Source: Arthrobacter citreus
GTDB taxonomy: Bacteria; Bacillota; Bacilli; Bacillales; Bacillaceae_G
Assembly (NCBI GenBank): GCA_013200995.1
Contig: CP053688.1
Coordinates: 4,588,001 to 4,652,000, forward strand
Direction: 5' to 3'
Length of the DNA: 64,000 nucleotides
This document shows, one piece after another, positions 43,866 to 53,820 of this stretch. Positions within the stretch are counted from its first letter, which is position 1. Every line of letters begins with the position of its first letter. The notes below the pieces were generated by a model. It was not told the origin of the DNA. It saw only the letters and a list, made by a program, of their open reading frames with translations, and ran no database searches. The translations under genes and the position numbers were made by a program.

Positions 43866-46283
43866 ATGAGTTTTAATCATCGTTCTATTGAACAAAAATG
43901 GCAATCGTATTGGTTAGAAAATAAAACGTTTAAAACAACTGACGATACAAGCAGGCCGAAATTTTATGCACTTGATATGTTCCCTTATCCATCTGGAGCG
44001 GGATTACATGTTGGTCACCCTGAAGGTTATACAGCTACAGATATCCTTTCAAGAATGAAAAGAATGCAAGGCTATAATGTACTTCATCCAATGGGTTGGG
44101 ATGCGTTTGGTCTACCTGCAGAACAATATGCTTTAGATACAGGTAATGATCCAGCTGAGTTTACTGAAAAGAATATTAATACGTTCCGTAACCAAATTCA
44201 GGCACTAGGATTCTCATATGATTGGGATCGTGAAATTAATACTACTGATCCTGACTATTACAAATGGACTCAATGGATTTTCCTAAGAATGGTTGAAAAA
44301 GGATTAGCTTATGTTGATGAAATTCCGGTTAACTGGTGCCCAGCACTTGGTACAGTTTTAGCTAACGAAGAAGTAATCAATGGAAAAAGTGAGCGTGGGG
44401 GACATCCGGTTGAGCGTCGTCCAATGAAACAATGGATCTTAAAAATCACAGCATATGCTGACCGTTTATTAGAAGATCTAGAAGAATTAGATTGGCCTGA
44501 AAGCTTAAAAGAAATGCAACGTAACTGGATTGGACGTTCTGAAGGTGCTGAAGTTTACTTTAATGTTGATGGATTCGATGAAAAGGTAACTGTATTTACA
44601 ACTCGTCCTGATACATTATTTGGTGCAACTTATGTTGTATTAGCTCCAGAACATGATTTAGTAAGTAAAATTACTACTGCTGATCAAAAAGAATCTGTTG
44701 AAGCATATATCGATTCAGTTAAATCGAAAAGTGATTTAGAGCGTACTGATTTAGCGAAAGATAAATCAGGTGTTTTCACAGGAGCTTATGCAGTTAATCC
44801 TGTAAATAACGAAAAACTTCCAATTTGGATTGCTGATTACGTACTTGCAAGTTATGGAACTGGTGCAGTTATGGCAGTACCCGGACATGACGAGCGCGAT
44901 CACGAATTCGCAGTTAAATTTAAATTACCAATCGTTGAAGTTGTTGAAGGTGGAGACGTTCAAAAAGAAGCTTACGCTGGCGATGGCAAACATGTTAACT
45001 CTGATTTCTTAAATGGATTAAATAAAGAAGAAGCACTTACAAAAGTGATCGAGTGGTTAGATTCTTCAAAAGCAGGGGAGAAAAAAGTTACTTATCGTCT
45101 ACGCGATTGGTTATTCTCTCGTCAAAGATATTGGGGAGAACCGATTCCAGTAATTTTCTGGGAAGATGGTACGATGACAGTTGTTCCTGATGAAGAGCTA
45201 CCATTAATTCTTCCGAAAACTGAAGACATCCGTCCAAGTGGTACTGGTGAGTCACCATTAGCAAATATTGCTGATTGGGTTAATGTAGTAGATCCAGTAA
45301 CAGGTAAAAAAGGAAGACGTGAAACAAATACAATGCCACAATGGGGCGGAAGCTGCTGGTATTACTTACGTTATATTGATCCAACTAATAACGAAGCAAT
45401 CGCAGATACAGAATTACTAAAGCATTGGCTACCAGTTGATGTATATATTGGTGGAGCAGAGCATGCAGTTCTTCACTTACTTTACGCTCGTTTCTGGCAT
45501 AAATTCCTTTACGATTTAGGAGTAGTTCCTACTAAAGAGCCATTCCAAAAACTTTTCAACCAAGGAATGATCTTAGGGGAAAATAATGAAAAAATGTCTA
45601 AGTCAAAAGGGAATGTTGTAAATCCTGATGATATCGTAGCGAGCCATGGTGCCGATACTTTACGCTTATACGAAATGTTCATGGGCCCATTAGATGCATC
45701 AATCGCTTGGTCAGAAAATGGATTAGACGGTTCTCGTCGTTTCTTAGACCGAGTATGGCGTTTGTTTATCACGGATAACGAAGAGCTATCAGATAAAATT
45801 GTTGAAGGTGTTACTTCAAGCAGTCTTGATAAAACATACCACCAAACAGTGAAGAAAGTAACAGAGGACTTTGAAGGTCTACGCTTTAATACTGCTATTT
45901 CACAAATGATGGTGTTTATCAATGAAGCATATAAAGCTGATCAATTACCAAAAGAAATGGTTGAAGGTTTCGCTAAACTATTAGCACCAGTAGCTCCGCA
46001 TATTGGTGAAGAACTTTGGAGTAAATTAGGTCATAGCGATTCAATTTCATATGCTACATGGCCAGCATACGATGAAGCTAAGCTTGTAGAAGATGAGATT
46101 GAAATCGTAGTACAAATTAACGGTAAAGTAAAAGCAAAATTACTTGTAGCCAAAGATGCTTCTCGTGAGCAAATGGAGCAAATTGCATTATCAGACGATG
46201 CAGTTAAGGAACAAGTTGAAGGAAAAACTGTTCGTAAAATTATTGCTGTACCAGGTAAATTAGTTAATATTGTTGCTAACTAA
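43866..46283 (+). CDS. leuS: Leucyl-tRNA synthetase LeuS
   Basis: Class Ia synthetase charging tRNA-Leu. At 805 residues it is the normal bacterial size. HIGH-type motif GLHVGH (46-51), the CP1 editing domain with [20 protein letters not shown], and the KMSKS loop [10 protein letters not shown] near 577 are intact; the C-terminal domain reads [25 protein letters not shown] precedes the ATG. A T-box leader controls it. Codon use is optimal-codon rich, as expected for an essential translation gene. Confidence 0.98.
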   Translation: MSFNHRSIEQKWQSYWLENKTFKTTDDTSRPKFYALDMFPYPSGAGLHVGHPEGYTATDILSRMKRMQGYNVLHPMGWDAFGLPAEQYALDTGNDPAEFTEKNINTFRNQIQALGFSYDWDREINTTDPDYYKWTQWIFLRMVEKGLAYVDEIPVNWCPALGTVLANEEVINGKSERGGHPVERRPMKQWILKITAYADRLLEDLEELDWPESLKEMQRNWIGRSEGAEVYFNVDGFDEKVTVFTTRPDTLFGATYVVLAPEHDLVSKITTADQKESVEAYIDSVKSKSDLERTDLAKDKSGVFTGAYAVNPVNNEKLPIWIADYVLASYGTGAVMAVPGHDERDHEFAVKFKLPIVEVVEGGDVQKEAYAGDGKHVNSDFLNGLNKEEALTKVIEWLDSSKAGEKKVTYRLRDWLFSRQRYWGEPIPVIFWEDGTMTVVPDEELPLILPKTEDIRPSGTGESPLANIADWVNVVDPVTGKKGRRETNTMPQWGGSCWYYLRYIDPTNNEAIADTELLKHWLPVDVYIGGAEHAVLHLLYARFWHKFLYDLGVVPTKEPFQKLFNQGMILGENNEKMSKSKGNVVNPDDIVASHGADTLRLYEMFMGPLDASIAWSENGLDGSRRFLDRVWRLFITDNEELSDKIVEGVTSSSLDKTYHQTVKKVTEDFEGLRFNTAISQMMVFINEAYKADQLPKEMVEGFAKLLAPVAPHIGEELWSKLGHSDSISYATWPAYDEAKLVEDEIEIVVQINGKVKAKLLVAKDASREQMEQIALSDDAVKEQVEGKTVRKIIAVPGKLVNIVAN

Positions 46284-46296
46284 ATAAACAAAATGT

Positions 46297-46340
46297 GAGG
46301 GTCCCGAAAGTATAACTTTCTATAGGGACCCTCTTTTTTT
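46297..46340 (+). terminator. Terminator of leuS
   Basis: Stem GAGGGTCCC/GGGACCCTC with an inner GAAAGT/ACTTTC hairpin and seven Ts. Confidence 0.9.
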
Positions 46341-46400
46341 GTAGGTAAAAATTGAAAAGCTACTTTGTAATAAAAGTAGAGCATCGTAAACCAAGGGGAG

Positions 46401-46475
46401 AAACGCAAATAAAAAAAGAGGAATCGCAAATAAAATTAGGAAATCGCAATTGAATCCAGCATAATCGCAAATAAC
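46401..46475. repeat. GCAAATAAA-type phased repeats, four units
   Basis: Within the 458-base gap between leuS and ytwF, CGCAA occurs at 46404, 46425, 46445 and 46466, i.e. every 21, 20 and 21 bases, each followed by an AT-rich ATAAAA-like stretch and purines. This is the same unit and period as at 10236-10350. The remainder of the gap holds no recognisable element. Confidence 0.75.
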
Positions 46476-46741
46476 GATAATACTGTCTCAAATGATGCGA
46501 AATAAGATTAAAATTAGCTATTTATTTATAAAATAGATTGATAAGTTAGGCTTCAAGTGAAAAACTCTGTTAAGATACGCCTTACAATTGGGTATTCCAG
46601 AAGCATTTGCGATCTGTAAGAAGGGTTTGAAAAAAGTCTTGCAAATTACGCCTTTTCTACAGGATTTTCCAATTAGACGTACTTTTTGCATAGATCTTAA
46701 TTAGTTGTTAAGATGTTGCTATATAGAGAGGATGTGCAATT

Positions 46742-47038
46742 ATGAATTCAATTACAGTAAATGAAGTTAAAGAGCGTTTAGACGTAGGTGAAACGCTATT
46801 TTTAGTTGATGTACGTGAGGATTATGAGGTTGAGTACGGTAAAATTCCGGAAGCAGTACATATTCCAATGGGGCAAATTCCTAATAAATTAGATGTCTTT
46901 AATAAAGAGTTTGAATACATTTTCATTTGTAAGGCAGGAGTTCGTAGTGAGAATGTTTGTGAGTATTTAAATGAGCTAGGTTATAAGGCGATTAATATGG
47001 AAGGCGGTATGATGGCCTGGGAAGGCGAAGTAGAATAA
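46742..47038 (+). CDS. ytwF: Rhodanese-domain protein YtwF
   Basis: A 98-residue single rhodanese domain. The active-site loop is CKAGVRS with Cys63, preceded by VDVREDYEVEYGKIPEAVHIPMGQI. It can carry a persulfide and is thought to serve as a sulfur donor; its cellular partner is not visible here. AGAGAGGATG lies before the ATG. A clean terminator follows. Confidence 0.9.
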   Translation: MNSITVNEVKERLDVGETLFLVDVREDYEVEYGKIPEAVHIPMGQIPNKLDVFNKEFEYIFICKAGVRSENVCEYLNELGYKAINMEGGMMAWEGEVE

Positions 47039-47066
47039 ATAATTTTTTTACTTTGTCTACTGCACT

Positions 47067-47094
47067 AAAAACCAACGATTTCGTTGGTTTTTTT
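47067..47094 (+). terminator. Terminator of ytwF
   Basis: Stem AAAACCAACGA/TCGTTGGTTTT with a tight loop and T tail. Confidence 0.85.
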
Positions 47095-47226
47095 ATTTGT
47101 CATGATTAAATGGGCTAATGTTTTTTTGAGTTAGGTATATTAACCATGTAGTTGTGACATATATTAAAGTAGAACCTCATATATTTTTTCATTGAGGCCT
47201 TGCTTGTTAGAAAGGAGGGGGTTGAT

Positions 47227-47442
47227 TTGCCTAAAACATTGAAAATTGATATTACTGATAAAGTAATAGGTAAATTTAAAGATGGGCATATGGAATTGTA
47301 TTCATCAAAGTATTTAATAGGTAAGTTTTTCTTTAAAGATTTAAACCAATCTTTTCAATTGGCAGATGGTTATGTTGAAGAGGATGGACGATTTTATTTA
47401 TTAGTGAATTTGCAACACGAACAATCGAGTGCTCGCCTTTGA
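47227..47442 (+). CDS. Small protein of unknown function (71 residues, TTG start)
   Basis: Starts at TTG eight bases after AAAGGAGG; the open frame upstream has no other ribosome site. The protein is beta-rich: KTLKIDITDKVIGKFKDG, then MELYSSKYLIGKFFF, then LADGYVEEDGRFYLLV. The pattern resembles Bacillus DUF2553 (YusG-like) proteins, but I hold that only weakly. It lies between ytwF and another small frame on the same strand. Confidence 0.6.
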   Translation: MPKTLKIDITDKVIGKFKDGHMELYSSKYLIGKFFFKDLNQSFQLADGYVEEDGRFYLLVNLQHEQSSARL

Positions 47443-47466
47443 CCTTAAATTAGGGACGGTGGATTT

Positions 47467-47640
47467 GTGCCAAAGAAAAATATATTAGACGAAAAGCATA
47501 AGAAAAATTTAGAAAAACAGTTGGATCGCTTTTTGAATAGAGGCATGATCATTCGTTTTAGAAATAACAGTTTTGTATTTAATAAGTTTATTAATAAACA
47601 AATCTTATGCTTTTCTATATGGAATGAAAATAGGACCTAG
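47467..47640 (+). CDS. Small basic protein of unknown function (57 residues, GTG start)
   Basis: A 57-codon frame starting GTG with GGTGG four bases before it and beginning 24 bases after the previous gene, so probably co-transcribed. The product is strongly basic in its first 35 residues (MPKKNILDEKHKKNLEKQL, then RFLNRGMIIRFRNN) with a more hydrophobic end. I do not recognise it. The shortness and modest ribosome site leave real doubt. Confidence 0.4.
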   Translation: MPKKNILDEKHKKNLEKQLDRFLNRGMIIRFRNNSFVFNKFINKQILCFSIWNENRT

Positions 47641-47674
47641 CGAAAAAAAGTATTCGTTCGGTCCTTTGTTTATA

Positions 47675-48946
47675 TTAGAAATTTGTTTTTGAATACTCGG
47701 CAGCTGAAGCTCCTGCTAGTCTACCCGTTACAAACGCAGCAGTAATGTTGTATCCACCAGTATATCCATGTACATCTAGAATTTCGCCACAAAAATATAG
47801 GCCGTTCATGATTTTAGATGACATTTCTTTTGGATGTATTTCCTTTGTAGCGACTCCTCCGCCTGTGACGAATGCTTTCTCAATTGAAAGAGTTCCGTTT
47901 ACTGCAAATGTAAAGCTCTTAAAGGATTGGACAAGCTCTCTTAATTTTATAGCGGCAATTTCAATACAAGGAGTGGCTTCATCAATACCGCATTTTGATA
48001 GTAAAAATAATAAATATCTTTCTGGAACAAATCCTTTTAGTACATTTTTAATGGATTTTTTAGGTTCCTCTTTTAGGATATAGTTCATTTCTTGAAATAG
48101 TGTTTCTTCATTTTGGTCAGGGAAACAATCAATAGCCATCATGACATTTTTTGTTTTAAATTTTTGTTGGACTTTATATACAAATTGGCTACATCTTAAA
48201 GCAGCAGGGCCAGAAATTCCAAAATGAGTAAATAGCATGTCCATTTTATGTGCTATAACTTTTTTCCCTTTTGGGTTCAGTACACTTAATTCTATATCTC
48301 TTAAAGCAAGACCTTGTAATGATTTATTTTGAATAAAGTCTTCGCTTGAAGTGATCGGTACTTCTGTTGGAAATAGCTCTGTAATTGTATGCCCAGCTTT
48401 TCTTGCCCATGCATAACCGTCGCCTGTTGAACCTGTATGAGGTACAGACTTTCCGCCAACTGCAAGAACAACACTTTTGGTGTGTATAACAGTTTGGTCA
48501 TCAAGTAAGATGCCTACTACTTTTCCTTCTTCATAGAGTACTTCTTTAACTTTTCGATTAATTTGTATATCGACATGATGTTTTTTTAGTTTTTGAATTA
48601 ATGCATTTAATACTGATTTTGAATCATTCGAAACAGGAAACATTCTTCCGTGATCTTCTTCTTTTAAAGCGACCCCCATCTTTTCGAAAAACTGTATGAT
48701 ATCCTCATTATTATAAATAGAGAATGCGCTATATAAAAAACGGCCATTTCCAGGTATATGTTTAATAACTTCTTCTACTGGTAATCGATTCGTTACATTA
48801 CAGCGTCCACCACCTGAAATAAGTAGTTTTTGCCCTAATTTATTTCCTTTTTCAAGTAAAAGTACTTTAGCTTTGTTTTCAGCAGCGCTAATTGCAGCCA
48901 TCAGACCAGAAGTTCCGCCACCTATTACTATTACATCATAATTCAT
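47675..48946 (-). CDS. ytfP: HI0933/BaiN-family flavoprotein YtfP
   Basis: A 423-residue FAD-dependent oxidoreductase. The N-terminal dinucleotide site is [19 protein letters not shown], the family signature [13 protein letters not shown] follows, and the C-terminal FAD block is ALVTGGG-like [12 protein letters not shown] plus [17 protein letters not shown]. BaiN from gut clostridia reduces bile acids, but most members have no known substrate. The AGTGAAATA leader before the ATG is a weak ribosome site. Confidence 0.9.
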   Translation of the reverse strand: MNYDVIVIGGGTSGLMAAISAAENKAKVLLLEKGNKLGQKLLISGGGRCNVTNRLPVEEVIKHIPGNGRFLYSAFSIYNNEDIIQFFEKMGVALKEEDHGRMFPVSNDSKSVLNALIQKLKKHHVDIQINRKVKEVLYEEGKVVGILLDDQTVIHTKSVVLAVGGKSVPHTGSTGDGYAWARKAGHTITELFPTEVPITSSEDFIQNKSLQGLALRDIELSVLNPKGKKVIAHKMDMLFTHFGISGPAALRCSQFVYKVQQKFKTKNVMMAIDCFPDQNEETLFQEMNYILKEEPKKSIKNVLKGFVPERYLLFLLSKCGIDEATPCIEIAAIKLRELVQSFKSFTFAVNGTLSIEKAFVTGGGVATKEIHPKEMSSKIMNGLYFCGEILDVHGYTGGYNITAAFVTGRLAGASAAEYSKTNF

Positions 48947-49183
48947 TATTTCACTACTTTCGTTAATTTTTGTATCTATTATTATATGAGCAAGTGAGAT
49001 CTAAAAGGTTATAATATCCATGTTTTGATTTTCTGTATATCCTTATTTTCCTGCTTTATCTGTTTTTAAATTTTAACATTATTTCATGTAAGCTCCAACT
49101 TGTTACTAATTTTTAATTTTTTCTTTTTATATGATATGGTAAGATAGATTAGTTGGTTTGATCGAAATAGTAGGAGGCAGTTT

Positions 49184-50803
49184 ATGTCAGATTCAAAATT
49201 GCTAAGAGGTACCTTCATATTAACTGCTGGTACATTTTTAATAAAATTTCTCGGAATGATTTATACATTCCCTTTTTATGCGTTAGTCGGTTCAAAGGGG
49301 TCTGCATTATATAATTATGGTTACGTTCCATATACATTATTTATCAGTATAGCTACTGCAGGTGTTCCGTTAGCTGTAGCAAAGTTCGTTTCAAAATACA
49401 ATGCAATTGAAGAATATGAAACAAGTAGGAGGCTGTTCCACGCAAGTCAGTTACTCCTAATTTGTACAGGTATTCTGTCATTTTTAACACTGTATATTAT
49501 TGCACCTTATATAGCACCGCTTATGATTCCAAAGGATTCGAAAGGTAATAGTGTAAAAGATGTAGTATCAGTTATGCGAATAGTTAGTACTGCATTAATT
49601 TTAGTACCTTCTCAAAGTTTATATAGGGGTTTTTTCCAGGGACATCAATCAACAGGTCCAACTACTGTTTCTCAGTTAATTGAACAAATTGTTCGTATTG
49701 TATTTACTTTAGTTGGAAGTTATTTAATCCTAAAAGTATTTGGTGGAACAATTACACAAGCAGTTGGTTTATCAACATTTGCAGCTACGATCGGTGCTGT
49801 AGGTGGAATTTTAAACTTACTTTGGTATTGGAAAAAACGAAAAGTACATTTAGATGAACTTCTCCCGAAATCAAAAGGATTAATTTATCCGACTAAAATA
49901 GTAATGTTTAAAGAATTATTTTCATATTCAATTCCGTATGTATTTGTTGGACTTGCAATCCCGTTATATCAATTAGTTGATCAATTTACTTACAATAGGG
50001 CAATGGAAGCCATTGGATTAAAAGATATTGCAGAGAATACTTATGTAATGTTTTCATACACGAGTCACAAACTAGTTATGATTCCAGTTTCACTAGCAAC
50101 AGCATTCGGTTTAACACTTGTACCTGCAATCACTGAAGCATTCGTAAATAACAATCATAAAAAACTACAAAGTCAAATTACCCAGACCTACCAGGTTGTG
50201 TTTTTCTTAACTCTCCCTGCTGTAGTAGGTATTTCGGTATTGGCTGAACCAATTTATAGTGCTTTTTATCAAAAAAGTACACTTGGTGGAAGTATTTTAG
50301 GTTTTTATGCGCCAGTAGCTTTACTTTACTCACTTTTCACAGTAAATGTGGCAATATTACAAGGTTTAGATAAACAAAAATATGCGATTATTGGTTTAGT
50401 TGGCGGAGTAATAATAAAAATAGTGTTGAATGTACCACTAATTTATGCATTTGAGACATATGGTGCAGTATTAGCGACAGCATTAGGCTATTTATTTTCA
50501 ATCGTATATAATTTCTATTATATCCGTAAACACGCTAATTTCTCATTCAATAGAGTGTTTAGACGAATATTCTTTATGATTATTTTATCATTATTAATGG
50601 CTGCAGCAGTTTTTGGCGTTGAATATTTATTAGGCTTCTTTTGGACTTATAAAGATGGTCGAATTATTTCAATGTTCCTAATTATCATCGGTGCAGTGAT
50701 CGGAGCGGTAGTTTATCTAGGAGTTGCATATAAATTTAATTTATTTGAAATTATATTAGGTACTCGCTTGCAGAATCGTTTTAAGTTCGGAAAAAGAGGA
50801 TAA
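49184..50803 (+). CDS. ytgP: Lipid II flippase of the MurJ type (YtgP)
   Basis: A 539-residue MOP-superfamily protein with about 14 membrane spans. It opens LLRGTFILTAGTFLIKFLGM and has the conserved SLYRGFFQGHQSTGPTTVSQLIEQIVRI block, which identifies the YtgP/SpoVB branch. B. subtilis YtgP can replace E. coli MurJ, flipping lipid II for cell-wall synthesis. The homologous SpoVB is sporulation-specific; gene order beside ytfP and rsuA favours YtgP. AGGAGG precedes the ATG. Confidence 0.9.
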   Translation: MSDSKLLRGTFILTAGTFLIKFLGMIYTFPFYALVGSKGSALYNYGYVPYTLFISIATAGVPLAVAKFVSKYNAIEEYETSRRLFHASQLLLICTGILSFLTLYIIAPYIAPLMIPKDSKGNSVKDVVSVMRIVSTALILVPSQSLYRGFFQGHQSTGPTTVSQLIEQIVRIVFTLVGSYLILKVFGGTITQAVGLSTFAATIGAVGGILNLLWYWKKRKVHLDELLPKSKGLIYPTKIVMFKELFSYSIPYVFVGLAIPLYQLVDQFTYNRAMEAIGLKDIAENTYVMFSYTSHKLVMIPVSLATAFGLTLVPAITEAFVNNNHKKLQSQITQTYQVVFFLTLPAVVGISVLAEPIYSAFYQKSTLGGSILGFYAPVALLYSLFTVNVAILQGLDKQKYAIIGLVGGVIIKIVLNVPLIYAFETYGAVLATALGYLFSIVYNFYYIRKHANFSFNRVFRRIFFMIILSLLMAAAVFGVEYLLGFFWTYKDGRIISMFLIIIGAVIGAVVYLGVAYKFNLFEIILGTRLQNRFKFGKRG

Positions 50804-50810
50804 AACATAT

Positions 50811-50845
50811 GGTGAACCGTCTTTTAGGAGTGGTTCACCTTTTTT
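50811..50845 (+). terminator. Terminator of ytgP
   Basis: Stem GGTGAACC/GGTTCACC with a 13-base loop and six Ts. Confidence 0.85.
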
Positions 50846-50974
50846 ACACATTAAGAAAGAAAAAATACCGGCAGATGAATAGTAATAGGTGCATCAAAGC
50901 TTTCATCGTTACAAAAGTCTTGCCAATCGGTGGGTTTTCTTTAATTTTTAATTAGAAAGAAAAGGTGTTAGTTA

Positions 50975-51697
50975 ATGAGAATTGATAAAATTTTATCCAA
51001 TATGGGATATGGAAGTAGGAAAGAAGTTAAATCTTTACTAAAACAAGGTGTTGTAAAAGTAGGGGACAATATTGTCAAAAGCCCAAAAGAGCATGTAGAT
51101 ATTGAACAACAAGTAGTAACGGTAAACGGTGAAGTAGTAGAGTATAAAAAATTTGTGTATTTAATGATGAACAAGCCTCCAGGTGTTATATCTGCTACAG
51201 AAGATTCAGAACATGAAACAGTTATCGGATTATTAGAATATGAAGATATAATTTTCGAACCATTCCCAGTTGGTCGTTTAGATAAGGATACAGAAGGTTT
51301 GTTATTAATAACGAATGATGGTCATTTGGCGCATCAATTACTTTCTCCCAAAAAACATGTACCAAAGAAGTATTACGCAACGATTGATGGAATTGTAACG
51401 GAAGACGACATTAAAGCATTTGAAAAAGGTGTAACTTTAGAAGATGGTTATTTGACGAAACCAGGTTATTTAACAATTCTTAAATCTGGCGCGGAATCAG
51501 AAATAGAATTAGTTATTATGGAAGGTAAGTTCCATCAAGTAAAAAGAATGTTTGAAGCAGTCGGAAAGACAGTTACTTATTTAAAAAGACTTGAGATGGG
51601 TCCTTTAAAATTAGATGAGGATTTAGAGTTAGGTGAATATAGAGAATTAACTGATGAAGAGATCGACATGTTAAAGTCTGTTAACGAAGAAAAATAA
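50975..51697 (+). CDS. rsuA: 16S rRNA pseudouridine synthase RsuA-like
   Basis: A 240-residue enzyme with an N-terminal S4 RNA-binding domain (RIDKILSNMGYGSRKEVKSLL) and a catalytic domain with the signature PVGRLDKDTEGLLLIT, where Asp103 is the expected nucleophile, and FHQVKRMFEAVGK at the C-terminus. It forms pseudouridine in small-subunit rRNA; the exact site is inferred from E. coli RsuA (U516). The Bacillus name is ytzG. A GAAAAGGTG ribosome site precedes the ATG. Confidence 0.9.
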   Translation: MRIDKILSNMGYGSRKEVKSLLKQGVVKVGDNIVKSPKEHVDIEQQVVTVNGEVVEYKKFVYLMMNKPPGVISATEDSEHETVIGLLEYEDIIFEPFPVGRLDKDTEGLLLITNDGHLAHQLLSPKKHVPKKYYATIDGIVTEDDIKAFEKGVTLEDGYLTKPGYLTILKSGAESEIELVIMEGKFHQVKRMFEAVGKTVTYLKRLEMGPLKLDEDLELGEYRELTDEEIDMLKSVNEEK

Positions 51698-51783
51698 TAG
51701 ATGTAGGGAATGTGAGCTTTGATTTTTACAATTCCTAAATTTGTGCATATGAATTAATGTAATGAAGACGAGAGCCAAAAGAA

Positions 51784-51838
51784 AAACAAAAACCCTTGAT
51801 AAGACGTCAGACAAGACATCATGGGTTTTTGTTTTTCT
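51784..51838. terminator. Bidirectional terminator between rsuA and ytzE
   Basis: Stem AAAACCCTTGAT/ATCATGGGTTTT with one mismatch and a 17-base loop, flanked by As and Ts. Confidence 0.75.
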
Positions 51839-51840
51839 TT

Positions 51841-52062
51841 TTAAGAAGAAGCTTTTACTTTTTTCCCTGTTACGGCCCATTTTCCCCTACTTGGACTATA
51901 AACTAGATTATTAAACTCTAAAATGTTTAAATCTCGTTGGATTGTTCTAGGTGTTATACCAAACTCCTCCACTAGGTCTTTTGTAGAAACGGTGCCATTT
52001 TCACTAATATACATGTAAATGGCTTTAATTCGAGTCAGCATTCGAGAAGTTCCAGAATTCAA
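51841..52062 (-). CDS. ytzE: DeoR-type helix-turn-helix protein YtzE
   Basis: A 73-residue protein consisting only of a DeoR-like winged helix: RIKAIYMYISENGTVSTKDL, then VEEFGITPRTIQRDLNILE, with no sugar-binding domain. It matches ytzE of B. subtilis in size and place. The start is TTG at 52062, seven bases after AGGAG. It probably binds DNA, but its targets are unknown. Confidence 0.85.
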   Translation of the reverse strand: MNSGTSRMLTRIKAIYMYISENGTVSTKDLVEEFGITPRTIQRDLNILEFNNLVYSPSRGKWAVTGKKVKASS

Positions 52063-52347
52063 AAAACCACTCCTTTACCTACCGCATTGTTTCATAACAG
52101 GTTAGTTAAGTATTTTACTAGAAAGCTTATATTTTCATTTTACTCTTTTTCGGTAGTTTCATAACGAAATTTATGAAAATAATACAAAAATTTAATGAAA
52201 ATTTGCGCAAACGTAATCATTTTGCAAGTTTAAGGTAATATATTCTACAAAGAGTGTCATATTCCTTCTTTTTTCGTTCCATTTATGAATAAATTATGTT
52301 TAAATTTTAAAAGATGTTAAACTATTTATATTAAAGGAGGTATTTCT

Positions 52348-53751
52348 ATGACACAAATTAATTGGATGGAAGAAGTATTAAAACGTAAAGAAGACTACCT
52401 TAAGCAAACGATTGAGCTTCTGAATATTGAAAGTGTATATGATGAGTCAACAATTTCAAAAGAAGCACCGATGGGCAAAGGGATTAATGAAGCACTTACA
52501 TACATGTTAAATTTAGGTGAAAAAGACGGTTTTATTCCAAAAAATGTTGATGGATTTGCTGGCCACTTAGAAATGGGAAGCGGTGAAGAATTAGTAGGTA
52601 TTCTTTGTCACTTAGATGTAGTACCTGCTGGTGATGGCTGGTCTCATGATCCATTTGATGCAATTATTAAAGATGGAAATATTTATGCACGAGGTGCAAT
52701 TGACGATAAAGGTCCTACAATGGCTGCATATTATGCGATGAAGATTGTAAAAGAAATAGGGCTGCCTATTAATAAACGTGTACGAATGATCCTTGGAACA
52801 GATGAAGAAAGTCAATGGCGTTGTGTAGATCATTACTTTGAAAATGAAGAAATGCCTACGATGGGCTTTGCTCCAGATGCAGATTTCCCGATTATTTACG
52901 CTGAAAAGGGAATATTAGATATTAACTTCAACCAAGTACAATTAACTGAAGATAATGAGAGTGAGTATAAATTAGTGTCATTCTCTTCAGGTAGAAGAGT
53001 AAACATGGTACCTGATCATGCAAAAGCAATCGTTTCAGGACCAAGCTTTGATCAAGAAGCTTTTACAAAACACATTAGTGAATTAGGTTGTAAAGCTCAA
53101 ATATCTGAAGAAAACGGCAAACAAGTTTTAGTTGTAGAAGGCGTATCAGTTCATGGTATGGAGCCAGATAAAGGTAAAAATGCTGGTATTGCATTAGCAA
53201 GCTTCTTAAACCAATTTGGTTTTAATGTAAATGCTGATCGTTTCTTAAACTTTATCGTTGAAAACTTCAAAGGTGATTCTCGTGGTAAAAACATGGGTGT
53301 TGCGTTTAATGATGATATTACTGGAGATTTAACAATTAATTTAGGGATCATGCAATACGAAGAAAATAAAGGTGGTACATTTGGGTTAACTTTACGTTAC
53401 CCAGTGACAACTGATATAGACTTTGTTATTTCAACACTTACTGAACGTGGAAATAAGTTTAGCTTTGAGTATAATGAAATTAAAAATTCAACCCCTCACC
53501 ATGTACCTAAGGATCATCCTTTAATTCAAACTTTACAAAAAGTATATGAAGAGCAAACAGGTGAAGAAGCGACATTATTAACAATCGGTGGAGGCACATA
53601 TGCACGCTCATTAAGTGCAGGCGTAGCTTTCGGACCGTTATTCTTAGGTAAACCAGAAGTAGCTCATCAAAAAGATGAATATGCTGAAATTGATGATTTA
53701 TTAAAAGCGATTGCAATTTATGCTCAGGCGATTGCTGAATTAGTTAAATAA
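52348..53751 (+). CDS. pepV: Dipeptidase PepV (M20 family)
   Basis: A 467-residue di-zinc peptidase cleaving dipeptides. Metal and catalytic residues are visible: His88 and Asp90 (CHLDVVPAGDGW), the bridging aspartate of GAIDDKGP near 119, and Glu153-Glu154 (GTDEESQWRC). The Xaa-His carnosinase-like class uses the same layout. Bacillus relatives are named ytjP. AAAGGAGG precedes the ATG. It ends in its own terminator, with the MFS gene following 70 bases later. Confidence 0.92.
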   Translation: MTQINWMEEVLKRKEDYLKQTIELLNIESVYDESTISKEAPMGKGINEALTYMLNLGEKDGFIPKNVDGFAGHLEMGSGEELVGILCHLDVVPAGDGWSHDPFDAIIKDGNIYARGAIDDKGPTMAAYYAMKIVKEIGLPINKRVRMILGTDEESQWRCVDHYFENEEMPTMGFAPDADFPIIYAEKGILDINFNQVQLTEDNESEYKLVSFSSGRRVNMVPDHAKAIVSGPSFDQEAFTKHISELGCKAQISEENGKQVLVVEGVSVHGMEPDKGKNAGIALASFLNQFGFNVNADRFLNFIVENFKGDSRGKNMGVAFNDDITGDLTINLGIMQYEENKGGTFGLTLRYPVTTDIDFVISTLTERGNKFSFEYNEIKNSTPHHVPKDHPLIQTLQKVYEEQTGEEATLLTIGGGTYARSLSAGVAFGPLFLGKPEVAHQKDEYAEIDDLLKAIAIYAQAIAELVK

Positions 53752-53758
53752 AATAGTA

Positions 53759-53791
53759 AAAAAAAGGGGAGAAAATTTCCTCCCCTTTTTT
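53759..53791 (+). terminator. Terminator of pepV
   Basis: Stem AAAAAGGGGAG/CTCCCCTTTTT with an eight-base loop. Confidence 0.85.
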
Positions 53792-53820
53792 ATGTAGGTT
53801 TTTAGGAGTTGAAGATTATT

